A DNA stretch of 48,933 nucleotides from JBBIWA01 sp037439425 (GCA_037439425.1 JBBIWA010000033.1:1-48933); one strand, 5' to 3'; numbered from the stretch's first letter, positions 19,976 through 28,631 are shown. The notes: generated by a model from the letters alone, not told the origin. A program made the numbers and translations.

Positions 19976-20712
19976 ATCTCATCTGGCCAGTCTACCGGCA
20001 CGCGCCGCCTCCGCCGCCGGCGGAAGAGGAAGACCAACACCAATCCGGCGACGAAGCCGCCGATATGAGCCATATAGGCGACGCCGCCCGTTTGCGCCGT
20101 ATGCGCAATCGAGCCCAAGCCATTCAGAAATTGTAGCAGCGCCCAGAAGCCAATCACGATCAACGCTGGCAGCTCAGTAATCTGAGAGAAAATTCCCATC
20201 GGGATCAACACTCGGATGCGCTGGTGAGGAAACATAATCAAATATGCGCCGAGCACGCCCGAAATCGCGCCCGACGCGCCAAGACTGGGAATCACTGAAT
20301 CAGGCTCGAAGAAGATATGCGCCGCGCTGGCGGCAATCCCGCACAGAAGATAAAAGGCCAGATACCTGGCATGTCCCATGCGATCTTCAACGTTGTCGCC
20401 GAAGATCCACAGGTAAAGCATATTGCCCGCGATATGCATAAACCCGCCGTGCATAAACATCGCCGAGAGAAGCGTCAGATAAATCGGCGTGGGTCCCGGA
20501 AGCTGCGGAATCCGGCCGGCGCCAGGCAAGAAGACAGGCCGGGTCAGGTCTACCCCTTGCGTAATCTCATAAGGCACGACGCTGTAGGCATAGGTGAGCC
20601 CGGGGCTGGCCAATTGCAGGAGAAAGACAACCACATTGAGCGCAACCAGCGTGTAGTTAACCAGCGGCACAATCCGCCGCATCGAATTGTCATCACCTAA
20701 TGGTAGTAGCAT
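19972..20712 (-). CDS. Rhomboid family intramembrane serine protease
   Basis: This 246-residue membrane protease has the catalytic serine in GASGAISGVLGAYL (GxSG) and the catalytic histidine in YMAHIGGFVAG, plus the N-terminal loop HGGFMHIAGNMLYLWIFG, which carries the conserved HxxxN. Six or seven hydrophobic segments fit the family, and the C-terminal FRRRRRRRVP is a strongly basic cytoplasmic tail. It cleaves transmembrane substrates; the targets are unknown. AGAGGAAGG directly precedes the ATG. It follows nadK by 45 bp and overlaps the MFS gene. Confidence 0.93.
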   Translation of the reverse strand: MLLPLGDDNSMRRIVPLVNYTLVALNVVVFLLQLASPGLTYAYSVVPYEITQGVDLTRPVFLPGAGRIPQLPGPTPIYLTLLSAMFMHGGFMHIAGNMLYLWIFGDNVEDRMGHARYLAFYLLCGIAASAAHIFFEPDSVIPSLGASGAISGVLGAYLIMFPHQRIRVLIPMGIFSQITELPALIVIGFWALLQFLNGLGSIAHTAQTGGVAYMAHIGGFVAGLVLVFLFRRRRRRRVPVDWPDEI

Positions 20713-20757
20713 CCTTCCTCTTTCCGAGCTCTGGACTCCCGCTGCAACATCCGCCTT

Positions 20758-21630
20758 TCACATGCTTCCCCATTTCAGTTTAGTGCGCAATACCTCGAAG
20801 TAGTTGCGATTGGTCGGGCGCACCAGATCGAAATGAGTCTGGCTGCGGCGTAGAATGATATGGTCCTCAGCTGCCAGGTCGATTCCCCGCTGCCCGTCAA
20901 TGGTCAGCTTAACATCTTCGCTAGGTTGCTTGAAGGAAAGCTCAACCACCCTGTCACCTGGGATCACGACCGGCCGGTTCGAGAGGGTGTGTGGGCAAAT
21001 GGGCGTGAGCAGAATGGCTGACATACTGGGATGGACAATCGGTCCCCCGGCTGAAAGCGAGTAGGCCGTCGAGCCAGTCGGCGTCGCTACGATCATGCCA
21101 TCGGCGCGGAAGCTATTGACGAATTGACCGTCAATTTGGCATTCAAGCTCGATCATTCGTGCCAGTGCTGATTTGTTAACCACCGCATCATTGAGCGCCC
21201 GCGCGGTGTAAACCACTGGCCCAGCTCGCCTCACTTCGACATCCAGCATCATCCGCCGCTCTATCTGGAAATCGCCTGCTCGCACCGCTTCGAGCGCAGG
21301 AAACATCTCCGAAAGCGTAAACTCAGTCAGGTAGCCGAGCCATCCGAAGTTGACGCCGAGCACGGGAATTTCCTGCCCGCCTACTAGCTGCGCCGCTGCC
21401 AGCATCGTCCCATCACCGCCCAACACGACAATCAGATCCACGCTCTCGGCCAATTCTTCCTCTCTCACCGCAAACGGAGCGCAATGCACCTGCTCTGCAA
21501 CCAGCTCAGTAGCGCGCAGTTCAATCCCATGCTGCTCGCACCACTTGAGCAGATCACAGACCACAGCGATGGCATCGGATTTGCGCGGCCCAACCACCAC
21601 GCCAATCTTTCTGAGTTCCCAATCAGGCAT
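20758..21630 (-). CDS. nadK: NAD kinase
   Basis: The enzyme phosphorylates NAD to NADP using ATP or polyphosphate. The family motifs are clear: VVLGGDGTMLAAAQ, NFGWLGYLTE, the NAD-site region NDAVVNKSALARM and TPTGSTAYSLSAGGPIVHP. The start chosen is the ATG at 21630 (290 residues), preceded by AAGGGG at about 9 bases; a longer frame up to 21681 adds residues with no family counterpart. It is the first gene of the nadK-rhomboid-MFS-polA set. Nothing unusual is seen in the active-site segments. Confidence 0.94.
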   Translation of the reverse strand: MPDWELRKIGVVVGPRKSDAIAVVCDLLKWCEQHGIELRATELVAEQVHCAPFAVREEELAESVDLIVVLGGDGTMLAAAQLVGGQEIPVLGVNFGWLGYLTEFTLSEMFPALEAVRAGDFQIERRMMLDVEVRRAGPVVYTARALNDAVVNKSALARMIELECQIDGQFVNSFRADGMIVATPTGSTAYSLSAGGPIVHPSMSAILLTPICPHTLSNRPVVIPGDRVVELSFKQPSEDVKLTIDGQRGIDLAAEDHIILRRSQTHFDLVRPTNRNYFEVLRTKLKWGSM

Positions 21631-21942
21631 AGTAAAACGCCCCTTGAAGACGATAACTGAAAGCCTCGCGATTGTACACACCAGGCTGCAACAGCCGCAA
21701 GCTAGTAGTCAGCATCGGTTCCAGCGATCATCTGCTAGCTACCGACTACTGCCTGCTGAATACCAGGATCGAACTAATAACAAGACCTTTGAAAAAGGCC
21801 TTTTGCTCTTGCATCTTGGCAGGCAAGGAGGAGAAAAGACCAATCAGGCCAGGCGGGGGCCTGGCGCGCAGATTGATGATGAGGCAGGATGTCCTTGCGC
21901 AGGTTGAACAACTCCACCAGCGGCCAAAGGAGAAGAAACTAG
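21631..21942. other. Intergenic region between nadK and the nucleotidyltransferase pair
   Basis: It contains short TAGTCAGCAT-type repeat text near 21700, an imperfect hairpin AAGACCTTT / AAAGGCCTT at about 21781-21801 followed by TTGCTCTT, and a perfect 7-bp stem GCCAGGC / GCCTGGC at 21848-21865 about 77 bp before the next ATG. Either hairpin could be a terminator or leader structure; the evidence does not decide. An open frame crossing the region shows no family match. Confidence 0.4.
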
Positions 21943-22176
21943 ATGACCAAAGAAGAAGCGCTTCAATTTAAGGAAAACTGGGCTATTGTTAATCAGTTGA
22001 TCCTCGAAGAGGAACGCCGCAAGACGCCTGAAGAAAGACTCAGAGAGCTAGGGATGTTGTATCGAACAGGGAAGCTTCTGGGCTGGCATCAGCGACCACC
22101 CGATGACGAAGATATAGTCCGGGCGCGCTGGCAGAAACTGCGGGAAAAACTCGAGATGAAAAAATCTGATGGCTGA
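21943..22176 (+). CDS. Small acidic/basic helical protein, partner of the nucleotidyltransferase-like gene
   Basis: The 77-residue, highly charged, probably all-helical protein contains NQLILEEERRKTPEERLREL, then GKLLGWHQRPPDDEDIVRAR. AAAGGAG precedes the ATG by about 10 bases. It overlaps the next gene by 8 bp, so the two are coupled. No named domain is recognised. In this arrangement a small charged protein before an AbiEii/MNT-like nucleotidyltransferase often acts with it as a pair, but assignment as an antitoxin or cognate subunit is inference only. Confidence 0.7.
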   Translation: MTKEEALQFKENWAIVNQLILEEERRKTPEERLRELGMLYRTGKLLGWHQRPPDDEDIVRARWQKLREKLEMKKSDG

Positions 22177-22729
22177 GAAACCGGCAATTCCTGATGAGTT
22201 TACTCTCGTCCTGCACGACCTGCTGCCCTGGCTGGAGAAGACTCAAACACCGTACGCTACGATTGGCGGGGTCGGGGTCTCTCTGCTGGCCGGCGCGCGA
22301 GCCACAAAATATATTGATGCCGTGCTGTGGCTGGACACCACCCAGGTTGAATTCTTCCTCCAAACTGGTGCCGCTTATGGCTTCGTTCCTCGCATCAGTA
22401 ATGCCGCCGATTTTGCGCGCACGCGACGAGCGATTCTGCTTCAGCATCAACCGACCGGCATTACGGTTGATCTCTCTTGCGGCGCGCTGCCGTTTGAACA
22501 CGAAGTGATCGCGCGCGCGCGCACGCTGACCATCGGTTCGTTGCAACTCAGGGTGGCGACGCCGGAAGACCTGATCATTATGAAAGCCATTGCGCACCGC
22601 CCCAGAGACATCGCTGACATCGAAGCAATCCTTAACGTGGAGCAAGAGCTTGACCTGGCGCGCATCAGATCCTGGGTCAAAGAGTTCGCCGACCTACTCG
22701 AAATGCCGGAGTTGGTGGAAGATTTGTAG
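22169..22729 (+). CDS. Nucleotidyltransferase-fold protein (AbiEii/MNT-like) with altered active site
   Basis: The 186-residue protein matches minimal nucleotidyltransferases: TIGGVGVSLLAGARATKYID (GG motif and the strand carrying the catalytic acids), then GITVDLSCGALPFE (third acid) and the helix TPEDLIIMKAIAHRPRDIAD typical of this group. Related proteins usually read T-x-D-I-D; here it is T-K-Y-I-D, so the first metal-binding Asp is Tyr. This could abolish catalysis. The upstream partner overlaps by 8 bp. It could act as a toxin-antitoxin component or as an inactive descendant of one. Confidence 0.8.
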   Translation: MAEKPAIPDEFTLVLHDLLPWLEKTQTPYATIGGVGVSLLAGARATKYIDAVLWLDTTQVEFFLQTGAAYGFVPRISNAADFARTRRAILLQHQPTGITVDLSCGALPFEHEVIARARTLTIGSLQLRVATPEDLIIMKAIAHRPRDIADIEAILNVEQELDLARIRSWVKEFADLLEMPELVEDL

Positions 22730-23259
22730 AAGATGCTGCGCCGGTGAAGCTTTGCCTCCACGAGCGCTGAAGCTGCGCCGCTTGCTCAGTGCACACCTCA
22801 GACAGCCGCCATCAGCTTTTGTAGCTCCTGCTTCAGAACAGCTAACTGTAACAACTCAGAATCGCAATCTGGACAAGGGGAGAGCAAACTCCACAAGTCT
22901 ACTATTGAACCACAGCCGCAGCGCCTGGCTGTGCAAAGTTTCCCATCCCTTGCGCAATTCCTCGCACCTCAAGTGATCAAGCGAGCCATTTTCCACACAA
23001 AAAGCTCAGTCATCCCTCTTCGTCTCGCTCACACCTCGATGGCACAGAGCTTGCCCCTCAGTCAGGCGTTTATTAACCGCGGCGCTCTCACCAGGCAGAC
23101 GGAACAGAGAAGCTGCGTGCGAACTGAGCGAGGTCGAAACAAGCAGTCTTGGATTTGGCCTCGCGAAAGAGCAGTTTCAATTGGGCTTGAGACCGCTCTT
23201 TGTCTGGTGAGAGCAAAATTGCAATCCCAGATCAAACGACAAAGGTGGAGGCGGAGCTA
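22730..23259. other. 530-bp intergenic region before the cytochrome oxidase cluster
   Basis: No gene is recognised. An 11-bp inverted repeat GCTCTCACCAG (23084-23094) / CTGGTGAGAGC (23204-23214) flanks about 109 bases just ahead of coxB and may belong to its control region. Short plus-strand frames lack coding character and family similarity. Confidence 0.4.
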
Positions 23260-24087
23260 ATGGGAGAACACCTATCGCGCAAGCAATCACTTGCAGGAGC
23301 GATCCTGGCCTTCCTTTTTTTTACCATCCCAACAATAGCCATCCTGCTCGGAGTGAAGCAATGGTTCCCGGCGCTAGCTTCTGAGCACGGAGCCGGAATT
23401 GACCTGATGATCAATTACCTGCTCATTACCGTGGGCGCATTATTCATTGCGGGCCACCTGATCCTGGGTTACTTCGTCTGGCGCTTTAGCCGTCAGGAGC
23501 GAGTCACTTTTCGCCTGGCCGGCCCGAAGCTCGAGCGCCGGTGGGCGCTGATTCCAGTGGTGATTATGGCTCTGGTAGCTGAAGGCGGCGTGCTGATCTT
23601 AGGACTGCCAGTGTGGGCTCAATTTTATGCAGCCGCCCCTCCTTCAGAGGCGCTAACTATTGAGGTGACAGCGGAACAATTTGGCTGGAATGTGCGCTAT
23701 CCGGGTCAGGACGGTCTCTTCGGGAAGTGGGAGCCGAAGCTGATTTCGGTAGACAATGTCCTGGGACTGGATAAAACAGACGCTTCCGCTCGCGATGACA
23801 TTGTCCTGCTCAATGAAATTCGGGTGCCTGTCAATCGGCCAGTTCACATTCGCCTGCGTTCTAAAGACACGCTGCACAGTTTCTTTTTGCCTAACCTGCG
23901 TGTGAAACAGGACGCGGTGCCGGGCCTGACAATGGAGTTTTGGTTCGTCCCGACCGTAGTCGGGCGATATGAGTTGGCTTGCGCTGAGTTGTGCGGGTTC
24001 GGTCATTACGGGATGCGAGGTCTCTTTTACGTGACCTCAGCGGAGGAGTTCGAGCAATGGCTCAGCCAACAGGAACCTTTCTTCTGA
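23260..24087 (+). CDS. coxB: Cytochrome c oxidase subunit II
   Basis: The subunit carries the CuA centre that accepts electrons from cytochrome c. The 275-residue protein has two membrane helices (about 12-33 and 50-73), a third hydrophobic stretch near 97-115, and a periplasmic cupredoxin domain with the CuA ligands: His in LHSFFLPNLRVKQDAVPG and the cluster CAELCGFGHYGM (two Cys, His, Met). No cytochrome c domain is fused at the C-terminus. The ATG at 23260 follows GGAGGCGGAG; an in-frame TTG at 23200 would add residues with no counterpart. It is the first gene of the oxidase operon. Confidence 0.95.
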   Translation: MGEHLSRKQSLAGAILAFLFFTIPTIAILLGVKQWFPALASEHGAGIDLMINYLLITVGALFIAGHLILGYFVWRFSRQERVTFRLAGPKLERRWALIPVVIMALVAEGGVLILGLPVWAQFYAAAPPSEALTIEVTAEQFGWNVRYPGQDGLFGKWEPKLISVDNVLGLDKTDASARDDIVLLNEIRVPVNRPVHIRLRSKDTLHSFFLPNLRVKQDAVPGLTMEFWFVPTVVGRYELACAELCGFGHYGMRGLFYVTSAEEFEQWLSQQEPFF

Positions 24088-24192
24088 GACTACTCTGTCG
24101 GTGGTCAATTGTCCGTAGCCGGTTACTTGTAGCTGGCGCCGCGGTGCTTTTGACTACTGCCCACCAACTATTGACCTAAGAGGAGAGAAGCT

Positions 24193-25959
24193 ATGGCCGA
24201 AGCAGTGGGAGTTGTCCATCAGCCGCAGAGTTTCATTCGCCGCTATATCTTCAGCACTGATCACAAAGTCATCGGCATTCAGTACCTCTTGACGGGCCTC
24301 TTTATGGCTCTGATCGCTGGCGGGCTGGCGATGCTCATTCGTCTGCAACTGGCGTGGCCGGATGCAAAGTGGCCGCTTCTGAGCAAGCTCTTTCCCCGGG
24401 GGATGGAAGGCGGAGTGATGAACCCGGAGTTCTATCTTTCACTGGTCACGATGCACGGCACGCTGATGGTCTTCTTCGTCATTTCGCTGGCGCTGGTGAG
24501 CGGATTTGGGAATTTCATCGTCCCGCTCCAGAGCGGCGCGCGTGATATGGCCTTCCCCTTTCTGAACATGCTCTCGTACTGGACGATCGTCCCGGCGTGT
24601 TTGATTATGATCGCCTCCTTTTTTGTTGAAGGTGGAGCAGCAGCGGCTGGCTGGACAGCCTATCCCCCGCTGAGCGCCGTCAAACAGGCAGCCGCAGGAG
24701 CCTGGTGGGGACAAACGTTGTGGATTCTCGGCATGGCGCTCTTCATCGCTTCTTTCACCATGGGCGGGCTGAATGTCGTCGCCACGGTGCTTAACCTGAG
24801 AGCGCGCGGGATGAAGATGATGCGCTTGCCGATGACGACCTGGTCGATCTTTGTGGCTTCGGCCATTGGGCTGCTGGCCTTTCCGCCACTGACGGCGGCG
24901 GCGATTATGCTGTTGTTTGATCGCCACTTCGGTACGAGTTTCTTTCTGCCGAGCGGGCTGTTTTTTGGTAACAAATTGTTGGAGCACGCAGGCGGCACGC
25001 CGCTGTTGTGGCAACATCTGTTCTGGTTCCTGGGCCATCCTGAAGTCTACGTGCTCGTCTTGCCGGCGCTTGGCCTGACTTTCGATATCCTGCCGGTCTT
25101 CACCCGCAAGCCCATCTTTGGCTATCGCCTGACGGTCTACTCGCTGCTGCTCATCGCAGTGCTGAGTATGATTGTCTGGGGACATCACATGTACGTGAGC
25201 GGGATGAGCCCTTATCTCGGGGAATACTTTGCCATCGCCACGCTGACCATCACCATCCCCTCGGCCATCATTGGGATGAATATGATTGCCAGCCTCTGGG
25301 GTGGCCGACTTCGCCTTACCAGCCCGATGCTCTTTGCCATTGGCATTATCTCGCTCTTCGGTACTGGCGGGTTGGGCGGGATTTTCTTGGGGAACGCGAC
25401 CTCGGACATTCAGCTTCACGATACCTACTTCGTGGTTGGCCATTTCCATTTTGTCATTGGCGGGGTCACGCTGTTTGCGATTTTTGCCGGGATCTACTAC
25501 TGGTTCCCCAAGATGTTTGGCCGGATGATGAATGAGCCTTTAGGCAAGCTTCACTTCTGGCTCACCATTGTGAGCTTCTACGCGATCTTCTTTACTCAGC
25601 ACTTTCTGGGGCTGGGCGGTATGCCTCGCCGTTACTATGCCTTTAGCAAATTCGCTTACCTGGCACCGCTTCAGGAGCTCAACATCTTCATCAGCCTCAG
25701 CGCCTTCATTCTAGGTGCAGCGCAGCTGATTTTCGCCTCCAACTTCATCTGGAGCTTGTTCAAAGGGCCCAGGGCGGAGCGCAATCCGTGGCAGGCGACG
25801 ACGCTGGAATGGGTCACAGCGTCGCCACCACCACACGGCAACTGGGGCGAGAAAATACCAGTGGTGTATCGCTGGCCCTATGACTATAGCCTCCCTGAAG
25901 CCTCAGAAGATTTCACGATGCAAACCGTTCCCCCGAGCGCGGTGCCGGTGAAGATGTAG
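24193..25959 (+). CDS. coxA: Cytochrome c oxidase subunit I
   Basis: This is the catalytic haem-copper subunit, 588 residues with about twelve membrane helices. Visible ligands are the low-spin haem His in TMHGTLMVFFV, the CuB His and cross-linked Tyr in LGHPEVYVLVLPALG, the CuB His pair in GHHMYVSGM and the haem ligands in HDTYFVVGHFHFVIGG. The GHPEVY motif places it in the A-type (aa3-like) oxidases rather than the cbb3 type. GAGGAGAG precedes the ATG by a few bases. It lies 105 bp after coxB and 27 bp before the first subunit III gene. Confidence 0.97.
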   Translation: MAEAVGVVHQPQSFIRRYIFSTDHKVIGIQYLLTGLFMALIAGGLAMLIRLQLAWPDAKWPLLSKLFPRGMEGGVMNPEFYLSLVTMHGTLMVFFVISLALVSGFGNFIVPLQSGARDMAFPFLNMLSYWTIVPACLIMIASFFVEGGAAAAGWTAYPPLSAVKQAAAGAWWGQTLWILGMALFIASFTMGGLNVVATVLNLRARGMKMMRLPMTTWSIFVASAIGLLAFPPLTAAAIMLLFDRHFGTSFFLPSGLFFGNKLLEHAGGTPLLWQHLFWFLGHPEVYVLVLPALGLTFDILPVFTRKPIFGYRLTVYSLLLIAVLSMIVWGHHMYVSGMSPYLGEYFAIATLTITIPSAIIGMNMIASLWGGRLRLTSPMLFAIGIISLFGTGGLGGIFLGNATSDIQLHDTYFVVGHFHFVIGGVTLFAIFAGIYYWFPKMFGRMMNEPLGKLHFWLTIVSFYAIFFTQHFLGLGGMPRRYYAFSKFAYLAPLQELNIFISLSAFILGAAQLIFASNFIWSLFKGPRAERNPWQATTLEWVTASPPPHGNWGEKIPVVYRWPYDYSLPEASEDFTMQTVPPSAVPVKM

Positions 25960-25986
25960 CCAGCAGCCCGCAGGAGGTATCAGCAG

Positions 25987-26664
25987 ATGCAGCGAGAATA
26001 CAGTACAAGCGGTAGCGACCTGTCTTACCACTGGGCAGCCAGGCTTGAGGAGATCAGCCCTGTGGTGGTGGATGATAACTGGGGTGGCTTCGGCGGTGAA
26101 GATGGGGGTGAGGGAGAAGATGGTACGGCGCCTTTAAGCGCTGCGCAACTTGGGATGTGGGCATTTCTGGCTACTGTGGCCATGCTTTTCGCTGGCTTCA
26201 CCAGTGCCATTCTGGTCCGGCGTGAAGCAACCGATTGGGATTCAGTCCCACTGCCCGGCTTACTCTGGATCAACACAGCCTTACTGCTAGGGAGCAGCCT
26301 GACGCTGGAAGGCGCGCGCTTGCTGGCTCGACGAGAACGGTGGCAGGCATTTAAAAGCTGGTTGAGTTTCACCCTGCTGCTCGGTCTCACCTTCGTGATC
26401 GGACAGGTAGGAGCGTGGCAGCAACTGGCTGCTCAGGGTGTGTTTTTACCGAGTAATCCGTATGCTTCTTTTTTCTACATTCTGACGGGTCTGCATGGCC
26501 TGCATCTGATAGGTGGCATCTTGGCGCTTGGTTATCTGCTAGCTCGCGCACTCCAGAGCGATTTAACCACTGGGTTCACAAAAGCGCTTAAGGTTTGCAC
26601 GACCTACTGGCACTTCGTCGGTGGACTCTGGCTTTACCTCTTCCTGCTGCTGTTGGTCGTCTAG
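25987..26664 (+). CDS. coxC: Cytochrome c oxidase subunit III (first copy)
   Basis: The 225-residue integral membrane protein has an acidic, glycine-rich N-terminal extension (residues 1-48, including GGFGGEDGGEGEDG) followed by five membrane helices. The subunit III signatures are FYILTGLHGLHLIGG and TTYWHFVGGLWLYLF. AGGAGGT lies 9 bases upstream of the ATG. A second, different subunit III gene lies 225 bp downstream; the two are clearly diverged, and this one has the acidic extension that the other lacks. Confidence 0.9.
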   Translation: MQREYSTSGSDLSYHWAARLEEISPVVVDDNWGGFGGEDGGEGEDGTAPLSAAQLGMWAFLATVAMLFAGFTSAILVRREATDWDSVPLPGLLWINTALLLGSSLTLEGARLLARRERWQAFKSWLSFTLLLGLTFVIGQVGAWQQLAAQGVFLPSNPYASFFYILTGLHGLHLIGGILALGYLLARALQSDLTTGFTKALKVCTTYWHFVGGLWLYLFLLLLVV

Positions 26665-26889
26665 AGCGCTAGCGCAGTGCCGGAAGAGGTAGCGAGCTGA
26701 ATTTTCCATGGAGTGTTCAGGAAGAGCCAACCAGTAACTGGCTTCTGGCCACTGAGAACTGGCACCTGAGGTCAAAACGGCGGCCACGAAGTAGAGCTTT
26801 TATTCAGGAGCCAGCGATCAGTTTCCGCGGGCTCCTTGGACCTGTAATCAAAAAACGCTGTAACTTCCGAACTGAAGAAGGAAAGAGCG

Positions 26890-27522
26890 ATGAACGAAGC
26901 AAGCGCTTTAAATGGAGTGGACCTCATCAATGAAACCGCAACCGCCCTGGATGAAACTACAGCGCTGCTCGCTCCAAGCTGGAGCAAGGTGATGATGTGG
27001 GTCTTCATTATCACCGATGCGCTACTGTTTGCTGGGTTCCTGGCGGGCTATGGTTTTTCGCGCCTGTCACATCCGGCCTGGCCAGACCGGGCGCAGATCT
27101 TTCACATGGAGTTCATCACCCTGATGACCTTCATATTGATTTCGAGCAGCGCCACAATGGCGACGGCGGTAGGCGCGGCGCGACATGGCAGGCTAAAAAA
27201 TGCTGCGCGCTTTGTCGGTTTGACCATCGTTGGTGGCCTGGCCTTCCTGGGCATGCAGGCCTTTGAATGGGGCAGCTTGATCAACGAAGGAGCCAGCTTG
27301 AGTTCTAATCCCTGGGGAGTGCCTCTCTTCAGCGCCTGGTTCTTCCTGATTACCGGCTTTCACGGAACCCACGTGCTGATTGGGGTGATCATCCTGGCCA
27401 TCCTCGCGCTGCGAGCAATCAGGGGAGTGGCAGGCGCTGAAGGAGTGGAATTGGTGGGGCTGTACTGGCATTTTGTCGACCTGGTCTGGGTCTTCATCTT
27501 CACGCTCTTCTATTTGATCTGA
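26890..27522 (+). CDS. coxC: Cytochrome c oxidase subunit III (second copy)
   Basis: The 210-residue protein has about five membrane helices. VMMWVFIITDALLFAGFLAG, LGMQAFEWGSLI, FFLITGFHGTHVLIGV and YWHFVDLVWVFIFTLFYLI are standard subunit III segments. It keeps the WHFVDLVW ending of canonical subunit III, whereas the first copy has WHFVGGLW. AAGGAAAGAG precedes the ATG. The presence of two subunit III genes suggests either two oxidase assemblies or a heteromeric arrangement; the sequence does not decide. Confidence 0.92.
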   Translation: MNEASALNGVDLINETATALDETTALLAPSWSKVMMWVFIITDALLFAGFLAGYGFSRLSHPAWPDRAQIFHMEFITLMTFILISSSATMATAVGAARHGRLKNAARFVGLTIVGGLAFLGMQAFEWGSLINEGASLSSNPWGVPLFSAWFFLITGFHGTHVLIGVIILAILALRAIRGVAGAEGVELVGLYWHFVDLVWVFIFTLFYLI

Positions 27523-27962
27523 AAAGTCAGACTTCAGACCTCCGATTCTTCGTGCTATGGCTTAGCCTTTCGGGGTTCATTTCCCGAAGGGGCGTTTATG
27601 CCGTCCCGGACGACGCAGGAGAAAGCGACGAAAATCTCACGAGCGCCTGCTTGCGAGCGTGCAGGATTGTCACTCTTAACTAGACGAGCACGCCGGAGGC
27701 GTGCGCTCCCAGGGATTTTCTAAGCCTGGGTACGCAAGCTTCTAGCGTGCTTAGTCTGAAGATAACGACTCGCTTGATGGAAATAAGCACGCAAGGATGC
27801 GTGCGCTCCCAGGATTTTCCGCAGGAGTCATTCAGCTCGCGCTGCGACGCGGGAGAGACGATCAAACCCTCACGAGCGCACGCTGATCTAGCGTGCAAGA
27901 TCTTCAGCCCCAATGAGCACGCAAGGATGCGTGCGTACCCAGGGATTCCCGAGGAGACCACA
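27523..27962 (+). repeat. Composite hairpin repeat cluster, copy B, upstream of subunit IV
   Basis: This is the richest copy of the repeat family. It contains the GGGCGTTTATGCCGTCCC module (27588 onward), a GCACGCC / GGCGTGC hairpin at 27688-27704, a full 89-bp unit bounded by CCTGGGTA (27725-27732) and CTCCCAGG (27806-27813) followed by GATTTTCCGCAGGAG, and a further GCACGCA-agga-TGCGTGC hairpin (27917-27934) followed by TACCCAGGGATTCCC and GAGGAGA. That last GAGGAGA is 6 bases before the ATG of the subunit IV gene. Confidence 0.8.
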
Positions 27963-28268
27963 ATGGCAAAAGAGCTTCAGGAAGTAAATTACCGCATCTA
28001 CTGGTTCACTTGGCTGCTGCTATTGATTCTGACTCTGGTGATGATCTTTGTTGGCTATGCGGCCGTACCCAAGGTACTGATCGTGTTATTTCTGCTGCTG
28101 GTCATGTTTCTAAAGATCGGGCTGATTGGTGGATACTTTATGCACTTACGATACGAAAAGCCTACCCTGATTGTGACGGTAGCAGCCGGGGTCTTACTCA
28201 CGGCAGCGGTCCTCTTCTTCTTGCTGATACCTGATGGAATGCGCGTTTGGCATCTCTCAGGGCGCTGA
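27963..28268 (+). CDS. Cytochrome c oxidase subunit IV, prokaryotic type
   Basis: The 101-residue membrane protein with three helices begins MAKELQEVNYRIYWFTWLLL and has FLKIGLIGGYFMHLRYE, the typical signature of CyoD/CaaD-like small subunits that stabilise the oxidase core. The ATG at 27963 is chosen; an open frame continues upstream to 27747, but only through repeat DNA (its translation includes MRAYPGIPEE). The GAGGAG site supplied by the repeat is 6 bases upstream. The long repeat cluster separates it from the second subunit III gene, so it may have its own transcript level. Confidence 0.88.
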   Translation: MAKELQEVNYRIYWFTWLLLLILTLVMIFVGYAAVPKVLIVLFLLLVMFLKIGLIGGYFMHLRYEKPTLIVTVAAGVLLTAAVLFFLLIPDGMRVWHLSGR

Positions 28269-28340
28269 GCAGAAGGAGAGCAGTTCTCTCTGGCTTACGC
28301 GCCACCACCTTTGCGCCCTTCGAGTTCATAGGAGTCAGAA

Positions 28341-28622
28341 GTGCGTCTGAATTGGACCCAGATCATCTTGATGGCTTGCCTGATAGCAATGGTGTGGGTG
28401 GCCAACTCGGAGGCCGCCTTGGCGCTCTGCCCGATGTGTAAAGTATCTCTCACCAGCTCCCTCGAAGGGCAGCGCCTGGCTAATGGTTTCAACCGGGGGA
28501 TAGTGTTTTTATTAAGCGTCCCGTTTCTGATTGTCGGGACGATCACCCTGTTAATCCTTAACGCTCGACGTCGAAGGATGAAGACTTCAGACCTCAGACG
28601 TCAGGTGAAGCCTGATTTCTGA
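28341..28622 (+). CDS. Small membrane protein with CPMC motif, end of oxidase cluster
   Basis: The 93-residue protein has a signal peptide-like first helix (about 7-26), then ALALCPMCKVSLTSSLEG, a second helix (about 53-73) and a basic tail. The start is a GTG with GGAG 7 bases upstream. The CPMC pair sits just outside the membrane and could bind copper or form a disulfide. No named family is recognised. Its position directly after the subunit IV gene suggests an accessory or metallation role for the oxidase; this is inference. The last 13 codons and stop are part of an imperfect 14-bp inverted repeat (28585-28631), so the tail may be repeat-derived. Confidence 0.7.
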   Translation: MRLNWTQIILMACLIAMVWVANSEAALALCPMCKVSLTSSLEGQRLANGFNRGIVFLLSVPFLIVGTITLLILNARRRRMKTSDLRRQVKPDF

Positions 28623-28631
28623 GGCCTGAAG
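28585..28631. repeat. 14-bp imperfect inverted repeat over the end of the CPMC gene
   Basis: CTTCAGACCTCAGA (28585-28598) pairs with TCTGAGGCCTGAAG (28618-28631) with a single mismatch. The right arm contains the stop codon of the CPMC gene. No T-run follows. It belongs to the CTTCAGAC/GTCTGAAG intergenic repeat type also seen at 18657, 27523 and 33591. Confidence 0.55.

Noticed and set aside
24439..25449. 336-codon minus-strand frame within coxA
   Set aside because: Shadow of the subunit I gene; its translation is rich in charged residues and His/Gln as expected from antisense reading of membrane helices.
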